Program-made: the position numbers and the translations under genes
Assembly (NCBI RefSeq): GCF_018390735.1
Contig: NZ_JAHBCL010000019.1
Location: 32,665-96,664, forward strand
Length of the DNA stretch: 64,000 nucleotides
Direction: 5' to 3'
DNA from: Fusibacter paucivorans
GTDB taxonomy: Bacteria > Bacillota > Clostridia > Peptostreptococcales > Acidaminobacteraceae
Part shown: piece by piece, positions 45,611-55,258 of the stretch
Position numbering within the stretch: the stretch's first letter is position 1
How the letters are laid out: each line of letters starts with the position of its first letter
The notes under the pieces: model-generated
Seen by the model: only the letters and a program-made list of their open reading frames with translations
Databases searched by the model: none
Told to the model about the DNA's origin: nothing

Positions 45611-45670
45611 TGAAAAACATGACAAAACATATTAATTTTTCATAAATATATAGGACGCAGAGCCCTTCTA

Positions 45671-47341
45671 TTATGGGTTGAGAGGTTTATATCGACTCTT
45701 TACCCAATGAATGACCTCTGCAATCGTCATTTGTTCGAATCGTTCATTTCTTAACTGTATATCGCAAAAGCCATCACCTGCAGCTTTACCCACGACAATT
45801 CTCGGGATTTCAGCAAAGCGTTCTGCATCAAAGAACTTTATTCCCGGGCTATCTGAACGGTCATCATACAAGGCTGCGATACCGTTTTCAATAAGCGCTT
45901 GGTAAATCGCATCTGCAAGCTGCTGCTGTACCGATTTTTTCGTATTCATAATAATTAGCCATACATCAAAAGGTGCCAGCGCATCAATTGTTATGACATT
46001 TGATTGTGCCCTCGTATTTGCGTCCGTAATGCATTCATTGGTAATTTCCCCATCATCAGCATTTTCCACATCATTCTTTCTTGTCTTTTCTACATCCAAA
46101 TGATGACGAACAACACTCTTTAGACCATTAATCACTTCAATTGAAATACCAAAGATATGATGCTTTTTAGCTTTACCATAAGCATCTAAAAAGTTTGCAC
46201 GGTGGCTTTCTGACAGTGTTTCGCCATAATCATATAGTTCATATAGAATATCGCCCTTTGTCACCGTCATGTCAAAACCACAAATAGGGCATGCATTGCC
46301 TTCCTCATAGGCGGCAACATCAACATACTTTTCAATATTAAAACGACTTTCATCTACAGTGACATGCGCATAGTGATAATCACGTCTATTCGCACCGCAT
46401 ACACCATCTTTTATGCCTAAGGCAGAATGATCCCAAATAATTTGACAAGATGCCGCAAGGCCAATTGGACCGACAAATCCTGCAACTGCATCAAACACCT
46501 CTTCAATTTCCAAATCAGTCGCCATACGATATTTCTGCTTTGTCAGCCGTGAAAGTTTCGGCAGACTCAACGTACGGTTGCCCGCTATAATAACCACTAC
46601 GGGTTTACCATCTGAACGCATCAGCGCAATGGCCTTTAAAACCGTTTTAGATTCCACTTTTAAATAGTCACATAATGCATCAATTGTCTTTATTTCAGGC
46701 GTATAAACTTCGACTTCATTCTGAATTTTCTTTTCTGTAATAACGGCTGTTTCATCAATGGCCTGTTGCGGCATTGCCGCCAGCATAAGATCAGCGCCAT
46801 AGCCACAATTTGGACAGACGATCAGTGGTGTTGCGGATGCCTGATCTTCTATATAAGCTGTTTGAATGCTGCCATATGTACTTTTATACAGCCGTTGTGA
46901 CGTCAATGTCGCTAGTTTTCTTTCTAGCGTTTCCCGTGTGATTTTACTGCTGTTTGCGTCTTCAGACAAATACAGCTGACACAACTTCTGTGCAAAGGCA
47001 TCCGTCGTTTTTTTAGGCATCATTTGAAGCACTGCGGGTAACGTTTTATAGGATTTATAATCAAATTTAAATAATTCAAAAACATCGCTAAAAAGCGCTT
47101 CTACTGTTTCTGACTTCATATAAGGTGTAATGATGCATGGCATTTCAGCAATGCCTTTTAACATCAATTCGATTTGTTTGCCATATGCATCCACAAATAA
47201 ATCTCCAAATGGCGTTACAATCGTCCCCATCATTCGATCGTGCTTAATCATTCCAGTCTGAATAAGCCATTGCATCACGGGGTCTGCTGTTGCTGTATCA
47301 GGATTTTTTATACTTCGATAATAAATTGAAGATAATTTCAT
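45671..47341 (-). CDS. Prolyl-tRNA-synthetase-like protein lacking aminoacylation motifs
   Basis: 556 residues, similar in length to bacterial ProRS. A YbaK/INS-type editing domain (about 217-345; KTVLKAIAL carries the expected Lys, followed by AGNRTLSLPKLSRL and ATDLEIEEVF) and a ProRS-type anticodon-binding domain (about 458-535; LYDDRSDSPGIKFFDAERF then EIPRIVVGKAAGDG) are clear. CPNCGYG (176) and CPICGF (351) are also retained. The class II core is not: I find no R-x-E motif 2, and the motif 3 region reads HHIFGISIEVINGLK in place of the GIGxxR pattern. It probably cannot charge tRNA and may be a trans-editing or regulatory paralogue. RBS AAGGAG. Confidence 0.82.
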   Translation of the reverse strand: MKLSSIYYRSIKNPDTATADPVMQWLIQTGMIKHDRMMGTIVTPFGDLFVDAYGKQIELMLKGIAEMPCIITPYMKSETVEALFSDVFELFKFDYKSYKTLPAVLQMMPKKTTDAFAQKLCQLYLSEDANSSKITRETLERKLATLTSQRLYKSTYGSIQTAYIEDQASATPLIVCPNCGYGADLMLAAMPQQAIDETAVITEKKIQNEVEVYTPEIKTIDALCDYLKVESKTVLKAIALMRSDGKPVVVIIAGNRTLSLPKLSRLTKQKYRMATDLEIEEVFDAVAGFVGPIGLAASCQIIWDHSALGIKDGVCGANRRDYHYAHVTVDESRFNIEKYVDVAAYEEGNACPICGFDMTVTKGDILYELYDYGETLSESHRANFLDAYGKAKKHHIFGISIEVINGLKSVVRHHLDVEKTRKNDVENADDGEITNECITDANTRAQSNVITIDALAPFDVWLIIMNTKKSVQQQLADAIYQALIENGIAALYDDRSDSPGIKFFDAERFAEIPRIVVGKAAGDGFCDIQLRNERFEQMTIAEVIHWVKSRYKPLNP

Positions 47342-47655
47342 TGTTAAACTCCTTTTTCAGATTATTATCGTTATACACTTAATTTTCCCTTGTATCATGA
47401 TGAAAACATAGGTGTACTATCAATCTCGTTTTGATATAAATAGAAAAGCGACGCCTATGAATAAAAAAGTTCATTGAGCATCGCATGTCAAAATCAATAA
47501 TACAATGACAACCCATCTTAATGGGCACATGTCACCGTTTTATTGATAATATCCTATATCATTATATTATCGTAACTTTTCAATAGATTACCATCAAACA
47601 AGTTATCCTTTAGCATACAGAAAATACAAACTGTGTGATGGCTGTTCGGTATGAT
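47342..47655. other. 314-nt intergenic region without a recognisable gene
   Basis: AT-rich. A possible hairpin TGACA..CCCAT-N4-ATGGG..TGTCA near 47500-47535 has no T-tract on either strand. No clear -35/-10 pair, T-box or riboswitch is seen for the ProRS-like gene, and no strong terminator for the ZIP gene. Confidence 0.35.
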
Positions 47656-48465
47656 TTAGCCGAGCGCTACATCGAGCAGCATCATTAATGCAAAACCTGC
47701 CATTGCACCTAAGGTTGCTAAATCGGTATTCTTTTCACGCTGTGATTCTGGGATAAGCTCTTCAACGACGACAAAAATCATAGCACCTGCTGCAAAAGAA
47801 AGCGCATATGGTAAAAGCGTTTGCATTTTAATGACTAAAAAAGCGCCAATTACACCTGCAATTGGTTCGACGATTCCCGATGCCTGACCATACAGGAATG
47901 CTTTCGTACGACTGAACCCCTCACGCCTGAGCGGAATCGAGACAGCTGCTCCCTCCGGAAAATTTTGAATGCCAATCCCAAGTGCTAAAGCAATGGCAGC
48001 ACCAATGGTTGCCTCAGGTAAATTGGCTGCAACAGCACCAAAGGCTACCCCAACTGCCAACCCTTCCGGAATGTTATGAAGCGTAATTGCCAAGACCAGT
48101 AAAACACTGCGCTGCCAGCTCGTCTTGATCCCCTCCGCCTCTGACATATCGAAACCATTATGAAGATGCGGCAATATCTTATCAATCGCAAATAAGAAGA
48201 TGCCACCGCCTAAAAAACCGACGACTGCGGGAACCCACGGCGTCATGCCGCTGCTTTCCGCCATTGCAATAGCAGGATTTAGCAGTGACCAAAAACTGGC
48301 TGCAATCATAACGCCAGCTGCAAAGCCCAGCATCATATCCAGCACAGTTCGGTTAATCTTTTTGAACAGAAAAACCATTGCCGCACCAAGAGCCGTGACA
48401 AACCAAGTAAAAAGCGTTCCGATCAGCGCTTGCAGAACAGGTGATAATGATAAAAAGTATGTCAT
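47656..48465 (-). CDS. ZIP-family (GufA/ZupT-type) metal transporter
   Basis: 269 residues with about eight membrane helices. Metal-binding helices are visible: [19 protein letters not shown] (His-Asn-x2-Pro-Glu) and [19 protein letters not shown], plus [12 protein letters not shown] and a His-rich LPHLHNGF loop. It imports a divalent metal; zinc is the usual substrate, but here the gene starts 9 nt after cbiA and shares its RBS zone (AGGAGG), so it looks like the last gene of the cobalamin operon and may supply cobalt. Confidence 0.93.
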   Translation of the reverse strand: MTYFLSLSPVLQALIGTLFTWFVTALGAAMVFLFKKINRTVLDMMLGFAAGVMIAASFWSLLNPAIAMAESSGMTPWVPAVVGFLGGGIFLFAIDKILPHLHNGFDMSEAEGIKTSWQRSVLLVLAITLHNIPEGLAVGVAFGAVAANLPEATIGAAIALALGIGIQNFPEGAAVSIPLRREGFSRTKAFLYGQASGIVEPIAGVIGAFLVIKMQTLLPYALSFAAGAMIFVVVEELIPESQREKNTDLATLGAMAGFALMMLLDVALG

Positions 48466-48474
48466 ATGTTCCTC

Positions 48475-49974
48475 CTATTGATTAATAGGTTTGTTTATAC
48501 CCCACAAATCAATGAGTAAAGACAAAAAATCTAAATTGCTATAAAAATGCTGGTGTGCATAGGTTCCCAACGTATGCTCCTTTTGGTAACCGCACGTCCA
48601 CGATCGAGATCCCTTTACGATATGATATTTCTTATCAATCGGTTCGTCATCTGTAATGAGCGACTTATGAAATTCGTGTGCTCTAAAGGTAAGTGTACAA
48701 GACATAAAATCTTTCATGGTAACATTGATAAGGCCAAAGCGCTGCAGCTTATTAGTCATTTCTGATTTTGCAGGGAAAAATCCGACAGCGTCGTACGTAT
48801 TTTTTCCATTATCAATACACGCTGTTAAATACATGAGTCCCCCACATTCTGCATAGCATGGCATGCCGCTTCCAAGTGCTGTCTTCAATGCCTTTCTAAA
48901 TGAGGCATTCATTTCAAGCTCTTTTGCAAACACTTCAGGGTAACCGCCGCCAATATAAAGGCCGTCACAGTTATCGGGTATCTCACTGTCTTTTATTGGG
49001 GATATTGGGACTAGCGTTATCCCCAGCTCTTTTAATGTTTCAACATTCTCATCATAATAGAAAGAAAAAGATTTATCCATTGCAATGCCAACCGTTAATC
49101 CATCCATTGCTGCAATACGCTTTTTCATTGATTCCAATTTTAAGTCAATTTCTGCTTTCTTCTTTCGATAAGAACATTCTGTGTCTTGCTTTGCAGAAGC
49201 CGTTAGCGTCTCTTTTGATGCATCATCGAAACTGCTTTGGGATACGGCTTCAGATGCATACAAAACACTATAATCCGGTTTAGGCGATTCATAGACAAAA
49301 TCTTCAATGATTGCATCAACATTTACCGTCGCCTCTATCTGTTCGCTGATATAATCAACTTTTTCATCTAAATCGTCAATCTCTTCTGCCTGCAAGAGCC
49401 CTAGATGCCTGCTGCCCAACTTTACACGTTCGTCCTTTTTTAAATACCCGTAACACTTAATCTCCGTAAAATGTTCAATCCCTTGTTTTAGCATTTGATA
49501 ATGCATTTCTGACGCAACGTTATTTAAGACAACCCCTTTGATCATGCTGTTCGCTTTAAACGTCGAGAAGCCATGAACAATCGCCGCTGCACTTAGCGAC
49601 ATGCTGCTGGCATCAAAAATAATAATGGCAGGGATATTTAACAATGCTGCCACATGTGCCGTACTGCCTGCAAAACTGTCGGTTTTATGGCCATCATAAT
49701 AGCCCATAACACCTTCTACAATCGCAAATGATTCAGCCGCCATCCGTTTCTCAAATAGATAGGCCGTCGTCATATCATCCAGCATCCATACGGGTAGATT
49801 ATACGCCTTTTTCTTTGTGACATGTCTATGAAACATTGGATCAATATAATCAGGCCCCACTTTAAACGGCGCTACATCAATTCCGCGTTTTATCAGTGCA
49901 TTCATGAGGCCAATAGAAAATGTCGTCTTTCCCGAGCCGCTAGATGCACCACCAATCGCTAATGCTTTCTGCAT
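48475..49974 (-). CDS. cbiA: Cobyrinate a,c-diamide synthase
   Basis: ATP-dependent amidation of the a and c side chains of cobyrinate. The 499-residue protein has the P-loop GGASSGSGKTTFSIGL, GVMGYYDG, and a triad-type glutamine amidotransferase domain with nucleophile Cys in CYAECGGLMYLT and His in the C-terminal GTYAHQHFYSN. It is some 40 residues longer than usual because of a hydrophilic Ser/Lys-rich linker (about 235-285) between the two domains. RBS GAGGAG. It precedes the ZIP transporter and follows cobS. Confidence 0.95.
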   Translation of the reverse strand: MQKALAIGGASSGSGKTTFSIGLMNALIKRGIDVAPFKVGPDYIDPMFHRHVTKKKAYNLPVWMLDDMTTAYLFEKRMAAESFAIVEGVMGYYDGHKTDSFAGSTAHVAALLNIPAIIIFDASSMSLSAAAIVHGFSTFKANSMIKGVVLNNVASEMHYQMLKQGIEHFTEIKCYGYLKKDERVKLGSRHLGLLQAEEIDDLDEKVDYISEQIEATVNVDAIIEDFVYESPKPDYSVLYASEAVSQSSFDDASKETLTASAKQDTECSYRKKKAEIDLKLESMKKRIAAMDGLTVGIAMDKSFSFYYDENVETLKELGITLVPISPIKDSEIPDNCDGLYIGGGYPEVFAKELEMNASFRKALKTALGSGMPCYAECGGLMYLTACIDNGKNTYDAVGFFPAKSEMTNKLQRFGLINVTMKDFMSCTLTFRAHEFHKSLITDDEPIDKKYHIVKGSRSWTCGYQKEHTLGTYAHQHFYSNLDFLSLLIDLWGINKPINQ

Positions 49975-50027
49975 AAAAATCTCCTCAAAATCGTTTATTA
50001 ACTGTTATTCCCCATGTAAAACCACTA

Positions 50028-50771
50028 TCATACAACTAGCCGATAGATTATTTGATAAGCCACGAGGTAAACCAGTTGGCTAGATTCAACAATAAAACCA
50101 ATGGAGTCACCCGAAAGGCCACCGATCATGCGATAATGCCATCGTCTGGATAAAAAAGCGCTTAATACAACGAGCCACAATGCCAGTAGTGCTGAAATAC
50201 TCGCCGCAAAATAAGCGATGACACTGCCAAGCAACAGTTGTAAGACGCTTTTGATGGGGGTGTTGACATCTAAAAATATTTTACCCATCCCCGTTTTGCC
50301 CTGCGGATATTTTGAAAAGCCCGCAACTGCTGTCGCAGCCAATTTGCCGATATATGGCATCATCAGAAAAGCTGCAAATGACATATTTTGAACAAACGTA
50401 TAAAAGACCATAAAATATAAGCACAAGCCAATTGTGCCAAATGCACCCATCCTCGAATCCTTCATGATTTCAAAAACGCGTTCCCCCGTTCGACCACTGA
50501 GCAGACCATCGAGCGAATCAGCAAAACCATCTAAATGGATCCCACCGGATATTAAAAGATACAATAGAATACTCAGCACGGCCGTATAGGCTGGCGGAAG
50601 CGATATAAAATGATTGGAAACGTACAGCGGAAGTCCTGATAACGCGCCGATAATCAACCCCACAAACGGAAAATATTTAACACTTTCACGGTATCGCTCA
50701 TCAGTATACGGCGCTAATTTTGCCACCGGCAGCCTTGTAAAAAACGAAATATTCAATAAAAATGCTCTCAT
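50028..50771 (-). CDS. cobS: Adenosylcobinamide-GDP ribazoletransferase
   Basis: Joins adenosylcobinamide-GDP to alpha-ribazole, the last condensation of cobalamin assembly. A 247-residue multi-helix membrane protein with the catalytic GIHLDGFADSLDGLLSGRTG motif, followed by IMKDSRMGAFG. ATG 50771 is preferred (GAGAG 5 nt upstream); the GTG at 50777 lies in the RBS. Between cobU and cbiA in the operon. Confidence 0.95.
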   Translation of the reverse strand: MRAFLLNISFFTRLPVAKLAPYTDERYRESVKYFPFVGLIIGALSGLPLYVSNHFISLPPAYTAVLSILLYLLISGGIHLDGFADSLDGLLSGRTGERVFEIMKDSRMGAFGTIGLCLYFMVFYTFVQNMSFAAFLMMPYIGKLAATAVAGFSKYPQGKTGMGKIFLDVNTPIKSVLQLLLGSVIAYFAASISALLALWLVVLSAFLSRRWHYRMIGGLSGDSIGFIVESSQLVYLVAYQIIYRLVV

Positions 50772-50847
50772 TGTCACTCTCTTTCATTCACGATCATCTA
50801 ACCAAATAATTTTTATGCAGCCATCATATCGCTGCTGTCAATTTTCA

Positions 50848-51402
50848 TTATTTAATTTGCAGTGGTATCCCGGATACAACAAAATGTACCTCATCTGCCT
50901 CACTTGCCAGAAGCTGATTAATGCGTCCTTGAATATCCCTGAAAAAATTGCCCATTCGATAAGATGGAACAAGTCCAAGTCCAACTTCATTGGAGACGAT
51001 TACCAATTGCTTGTTCTCTTCACGGCAAATCTTTAAAAGCTGTTCAACTTCCTTGGCAATCTCGCGTTCCAACGCGTTTACCGTTTCAACCGCAACGGTA
51101 TCAAAATCTAGACCGCTATCCATCATGATATTCGTAATCATAACCGTCGCACAGTCAAAAATAAGCGCATTGGCTTCCAGAAATGCATTTTTATCTATAA
51201 GTGTCTCAAAGTGCTTATATTGTTCAATGGTTTGCCATGAAGCAGGACGCTGACTTTGATGTTTCGCAATACGATCCTTCATCCCATCATCAAAGGGGAT
51301 CGCCGTTGCAATGTATGCAACTTTTTCACCAAGTGATGCAACTTTCGCTTCTGCAAATCGACTTTTGCCGCTTCTTGCACCTCCAGTTATATAAATAATC
51401 AT
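50848..51402 (-). CDS. cobU: Adenosylcobinamide kinase / adenosylcobinamide-phosphate guanylyltransferase
   Basis: Bifunctional enzyme: phosphorylates adenosylcobinamide and adds GMP. The 184-residue protein has P-loop TGGARSGKSRFAEAKV and the guanylylation region with KHQSQRPASWQTIEQY and VIVSNEVGLGLVPSY. ATG 51402 has GGAGG 8 nt upstream, which overlaps the end of the cobD-like gene (stop 51404). Confidence 0.95.
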   Translation of the reverse strand: MIIYITGGARSGKSRFAEAKVASLGEKVAYIATAIPFDDGMKDRIAKHQSQRPASWQTIEQYKHFETLIDKNAFLEANALIFDCATVMITNIMMDSGLDFDTVAVETVNALEREIAKEVEQLLKICREENKQLVIVSNEVGLGLVPSYRMGNFFRDIQGRINQLLASEADEVHFVVSGIPLQIK

Positions 51403-51403
51403 T

Positions 51404-52474
51404 TTATACCTCCAATGCCTTTGCCATGGCATCTAACATCTGTTGATTTTCAGCTCGCGTCCTAAGCGCAATTCTAAAGTAATGTTTACCTAGCCCTTCA
51501 AAATCATTGCACGTTCTCAAAAATATACCTTTGTCCAACATCCGTTGAAAGAAAACTTCCCCATCAACTGCTTTCACTTCAATCAAATGAAAATTTGCGC
51601 ATCCTCGATATAAACGGATTTTACCAGCCGCCTCAAAACTTGCCATAGCCGCCGCTACAAATTGATTTTCAATTTCACACCATGTATTTATCTGGCTTCT
51701 ATGGTCAGAATGCTCTAGAAAATACGGAATACTAATTAATGCAAATGTATTTAAACTCCAAGGCTCTTTATAGCCGTACAGCGATTCAATAATAGCCTGA
51801 TTGCCAATGCCGTAACCGATTCTTAAACCTGGAACAGCATAAGTTTTCGTCATCGACCTCAATAGAAAAACAGGATAATCTGATAGTAACTGCTTCATTT
51901 GATCCGCATTGCGCTGCTGATAGGTCTCGTCGACAAAATCAATAAATGATTCATCAATAAACAGTTTAAAATCATGTCGTCCAACGCTTTTAATAATCGC
52001 TTCGATGTCTTCCGGTGCATACAAGTGTCCCGTCGGATTGTTGGGATTGCATAAAACCAGCAAGTCAATGTCATTTTCATTAATAAAATCGGCAATTTTA
52101 GGTACATTTATCGACTCAGGTGCTTCTAAACTAAGCGGATAGCTGATCACTGGAATGCCATGTGTCATAAGTGCGCGCTTGTACTCTGTAAAAGTCGGCT
52201 CTAGGATCATCGCATTTCGAATCGGTACCGTACGCGCATAGAGGTATATGAGCTCTGTTGCACCGTTTCCAAGGATTAGTTGTTTCATATCATAGCCAAG
52301 TACTTTTGCCATTTTTATTTTTGTTGCTTCACCACTCAATTCAGGATACTTGATAAGATCGTCAATATGTTCAATCAGCAACTTTTGAAAAGAGGCGTCA
52401 TAAACGGTTGGCGGTATATTCACACTAAAGTCAATCAATGATTCATCGCCATGATAGCCACCGTGAAAATTCAT
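51404..52474 (-). CDS. cobD: Threonine-phosphate decarboxylase (CobD-type aminotransferase fold)
   Basis: PLP enzyme giving aminopropanol phosphate for the corrin side chain. The 356-residue class I fold has the opening NFHGGYHGDESLIDFSVNI typical of CobD, the NPNNPTGHL loop, the IDESFIDF Asp, and the Schiff-base Lys in RSMTKTYAVPGLRIGYG. Histidinol-phosphate aminotransferase is the main alternative, but the operon position between cbiB and cobU settles it. The threonine kinase PduX/BluE is not seen. Confidence 0.92.
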   Translation of the reverse strand: MNFHGGYHGDESLIDFSVNIPPTVYDASFQKLLIEHIDDLIKYPELSGEATKIKMAKVLGYDMKQLILGNGATELIYLYARTVPIRNAMILEPTFTEYKRALMTHGIPVISYPLSLEAPESINVPKIADFINENDIDLLVLCNPNNPTGHLYAPEDIEAIIKSVGRHDFKLFIDESFIDFVDETYQQRNADQMKQLLSDYPVFLLRSMTKTYAVPGLRIGYGIGNQAIIESLYGYKEPWSLNTFALISIPYFLEHSDHRSQINTWCEIENQFVAAAMASFEAAGKIRLYRGCANFHLIEVKAVDGEVFFQRMLDKGIFLRTCNDFEGLGKHYFRIALRTRAENQQMLDAMAKALEV

Positions 52475-52501
52475 ATTCCCCCCTAAATGCTCTTTATTCT
52501 T

Positions 52502-53440
52502 TTATAATAAGTTTACCATAATCGCGAAAAGCATCAATAAGCCCTCGGCAACGTACATGACGTGAATACATTTGTCAATATCAACTGTCTCCAATTCTTT
52601 TAACGAATCGCCAATCGTTGGTTTAACGACAACTTCCCCAAAATACGTATTTGTACCACCGAGTTGAACCGTCAGCAATCCTGCTGTAACCGCTTCTGGA
52701 AAGCCACAATTCGGACTTTTATGATTTCGGCAATCCCGCTTTAAAATGTGCCATCCATTATGAAAGTTTTGTCCCATCAAACCGCCGGCTATCAGCATAA
52801 ACAATGCACCAAGTCTAGCGGGAATATAATTGGCCAGATCATCGATCTTCGCGGAAACATAACCGATTTCTTTATAAGGTTTCTGCATATAGCCAATGGT
52901 CGAATCAAGTGTATTGATCACTTTGTATGCGACTGCAAAATAGACAGATAGCCCTAATGGCGCCCCGATCAGCATATAAAAAAGCGGTGCTAAGATTCCG
53001 TCAACTGTATTCTCAGATACCGTTTCAATTATACCGCGCAATACCTGTGGCTTTGTTAAATTAGCCGTATCGCGACCTACTAGGTAACCAAGTTCTTTTT
53101 GTGATTGATCAAGTGCATTATGATCAAGCAGTTTTTTTACCTTATAAGCTTCGTCTTTTAGACACTTTGCCGCTAAGCTGGCAAACATGAGGTAAACCGA
53201 TACAATCGTCCATAACAACGGCGGTAAACTTATTGAAAGTCCGTATAAAATCACCATTGGCACAGCAACTGCCATGAACCATAATACGCCCCCGCCGATA
53301 TATAAGTTTTTAAAGCGCTTTCTCACATGTTTCTCAAGTGTTCTAATCCACCATCCAAAGGCTCTAACAGGATGCGGCCATGTTGGTGGATCACCAATTA
53401 GCCAGTCCAGCAGTATTGCAAGCAATATCCACTTTAACAC
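52502..53440 (-). CDS. cbiB: Adenosylcobinamide-phosphate synthase
   Basis: Attaches aminopropanol (or its phosphate) to adenosylcobyrate. The 312-residue membrane protein opens LLAILLDWLIGDPPTWPHPVRAFG, the family hallmark, with VGRDTANLTKPQVLRG, ETVSENTVDGILAPLFY and SPNCGFPEAVTAG later. GTG 53440 is the start, with GAGGACAA upstream; the gene overlaps the cbiP stop by 7 nt. Confidence 0.95.
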   Translation of the reverse strand: MLKWILLAILLDWLIGDPPTWPHPVRAFGWWIRTLEKHVRKRFKNLYIGGGVLWFMAVAVPMVILYGLSISLPPLLWTIVSVYLMFASLAAKCLKDEAYKVKKLLDHNALDQSQKELGYLVGRDTANLTKPQVLRGIIETVSENTVDGILAPLFYMLIGAPLGLSVYFAVAYKVINTLDSTIGYMQKPYKEIGYVSAKIDDLANYIPARLGALFMLIAGGLMGQNFHNGWHILKRDCRNHKSPNCGFPEAVTAGLLTVQLGGTNTYFGEVVVKPTIGDSLKELETVDIDKCIHVMYVAEGLLMLFAIMVNLL

Positions 53441-54939
53441 GCATTTGTCCTCGATTCTTCCAAAATCTGCATCATTTGATCCATATTGAGATTGTCTTTT
53501 ACATGTTTTGCCAAACGATCGTACTCTGCATTTTTTGCGGCTGCAAAGTCGACCGATTCTGCTAATGGTGCCAATCCTTTTTGTTCTCTAAGGGTATTAA
53601 TAAAAGCGCGTCGAAAAGCGTCATTGTCAAAAATACCGTGAAAATAAGTACCGAAAACTGTTTTAGCAGAATTGACGGCACCATCCTCATGACCGTCCAA
53701 AGTCTGAATAAATGGTACTGTCAATTCATTCAGTCGCTTAGATTCCCCCATATGAATTTCATAACCGCCTACCTTTAATGCTTTATAGGACGCTAGCCCG
53801 TTTTTAATGACTCCTTCATTTTGTACCGTTTTCTTCTCCTTTGCCATTTCTGTTACAACATCCAGCAACCCTAATCCATCAATGGTTGGGTCGATGGATT
53901 CTACTTCAAATGGATCGGAAATTTTTCTTCCCAATATTTGGTAACCGCCGCAAATACCAATAATCGGTTTACCCGTTTGATGAAATGCTTTAATGCCTGC
54001 ATCTATGCCGGACTTGCTTAAAGAAAGCATATCATAAATCGTATTCTTGCTGCCCGGTATAATCAATGCATCACATGTACGCATCGCTTCTAAATCATCC
54101 ACATAAATAAGATTGACGTCATCTTCCATGTCAAAAACGGTAAAATCCGAAAAGTTAGACATATAAGGAAGTTTTACAACGCCAATTGTCAGTGCTGCAT
54201 TGCGCTTTTTGCCAAATCGCTCTGTAACACTGTCCTCATCATCTATTTTAAGCTTTTCAATATAGGGAATAACCCCTACACACGGAATGCCAATCTTCTC
54301 TTCGAGCATTTCGACACCAGGCATCAATAAGCTGACATCACCTCTAAATTTATTAATTAAAAATCCTTTGATACGTTTTTGCTCTGATTCGGAAAGCAGT
54401 TTCACGGTACCATATAATGAAGCAAACACGCCGCCCTTATCCACATCGCCAATGAGAATAACATCTGTATCCACCATTTCTGCCAATCCCATATTGACAA
54501 TGTCGCGACTTCTTAAGTTGATTTCCGCCGGAGAACCTGCCCCCTCTATGACAATGACATCATATTCTGCATTCAGCGCATTAAATGCCGTCTTAATGTG
54601 CGGTATTAAAAAGTCTTTCTTGGTGAAATATTCAGCAGCCTTCATATTGCGGTATACTTCGCCGTTTAAAATCACTTGACTGCCGACATAACTCGTCGGT
54701 TTCAGCAAAATGGGATTCATATAAACATGTGGTTCAATCCGCGCTGCTTCAGCCTGAACAACTTGTGCGCGCCCCATTTCTTTGCCGTCTTTTGTAATAA
54801 AAGAATTAAGCGCCATATTTTGTGATTTAAAAGGCGCTACGCTATAGCCCATATCCTTTAAAATACGGCACATTGCTGCCACCGTCAAACTTTTCCCGAC
54901 TGTCGAGCCAGTTCCTTGAAACATAATTCGCTTTGCCAT
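53434..54939 (-). CDS. cbiP: Cobyric acid synthase
   Basis: Amidates the b, d, e and g side chains of adenosyl-cobyrinate a,c-diamide. The 501-residue protein has the N-terminal MFQGTGSTVGKSLTVAAMCR P-loop, the VIEGAGSPAEINLR block, and a glutamine amidotransferase domain with Cys in PIIGICGGYQILG and His in FGTYFHGIFDND. It is the first gene of the operon; RBS GAGGGGAAAG precedes ATG 54939. The leader upstream carries a riboswitch, a terminator and tandem repeats. Confidence 0.96.
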   Translation of the reverse strand: MAKRIMFQGTGSTVGKSLTVAAMCRILKDMGYSVAPFKSQNMALNSFITKDGKEMGRAQVVQAEAARIEPHVYMNPILLKPTSYVGSQVILNGEVYRNMKAAEYFTKKDFLIPHIKTAFNALNAEYDVIVIEGAGSPAEINLRSRDIVNMGLAEMVDTDVILIGDVDKGGVFASLYGTVKLLSESEQKRIKGFLINKFRGDVSLLMPGVEMLEEKIGIPCVGVIPYIEKLKIDDEDSVTERFGKKRNAALTIGVVKLPYMSNFSDFTVFDMEDDVNLIYVDDLEAMRTCDALIIPGSKNTIYDMLSLSKSGIDAGIKAFHQTGKPIIGICGGYQILGRKISDPFEVESIDPTIDGLGLLDVVTEMAKEKKTVQNEGVIKNGLASYKALKVGGYEIHMGESKRLNELTVPFIQTLDGHEDGAVNSAKTVFGTYFHGIFDNDAFRRAFINTLREQKGLAPLAESVDFAAAKNAEYDRLAKHVKDNLNMDQMMQILEESRTNAC

Positions 54940-55010
54940 CGCTTTCCCCTCTTTTTTTCTCTTTTATTTTCTCAATTTTAATATGTCCCCCATTCTGCGG
55001 ACTATTGGGG

Positions 55011-55227
55011 GGCTCAAATCTTCTTTTTACAAGATTTCTCGCTCCGCTTCGGCGCGCTAAACCGATTTTCGCTTGCCATTTTCGCAGTTGGAACATCCGC
55101 GAAAATCTTTCGGCTCAAATCTTCTTTTTACAAGATTTTCCGCTCCGATGCGACGCGTTAAACCGATTTTCGCTTACTATTTTCGCGGTTGAAGCATCCG
55201 CGAAAATCTTTCGGCTCAAATCTTCTT
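55011..55227. repeat. 101-nt tandem direct repeat, two copies plus 15 nt
   Basis: Copies begin at 55011 and 55112 (101-nt period) and a third starts at 55213 and stops after GGCTCAAATCTTCTT. Copies 1 and 2 match at about 90 of 101 positions. Each unit can fold into two hairpins: ATTTTCGC / GCGAAAAT, and AAATCTT / AAGATTT across a short loop. It lies in the untranslated leader of cbiP, downstream of the riboswitch terminator, and has no obvious coding content. Confidence 0.9.
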
Positions 55228-55232
55228 GTAAT

Positions 55233-55258
55233 AAAAAAGCACATGCAAACGCATGTGC
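55233..55258 (-). terminator. Riboswitch-controlled terminator
   Basis: Minus-strand stem GCACATGC / GCATGTGC with a 4-nt loop and TTTTTTAT tail, about 55 nt downstream of the B12 box. It is the likely expression platform: premature termination with cobalamin bound. Confidence 0.85.

Noticed and set aside
51404..52474. Histidinol-phosphate aminotransferase
   Set aside because: Same fold, but the opening motif and position in the cobalamin operon favour threonine-phosphate decarboxylase.
55011..55227. CRISPR array
   Set aside because: The repeat unit is 101 nt, directly tandem, with no spacers and no cas genes nearby.
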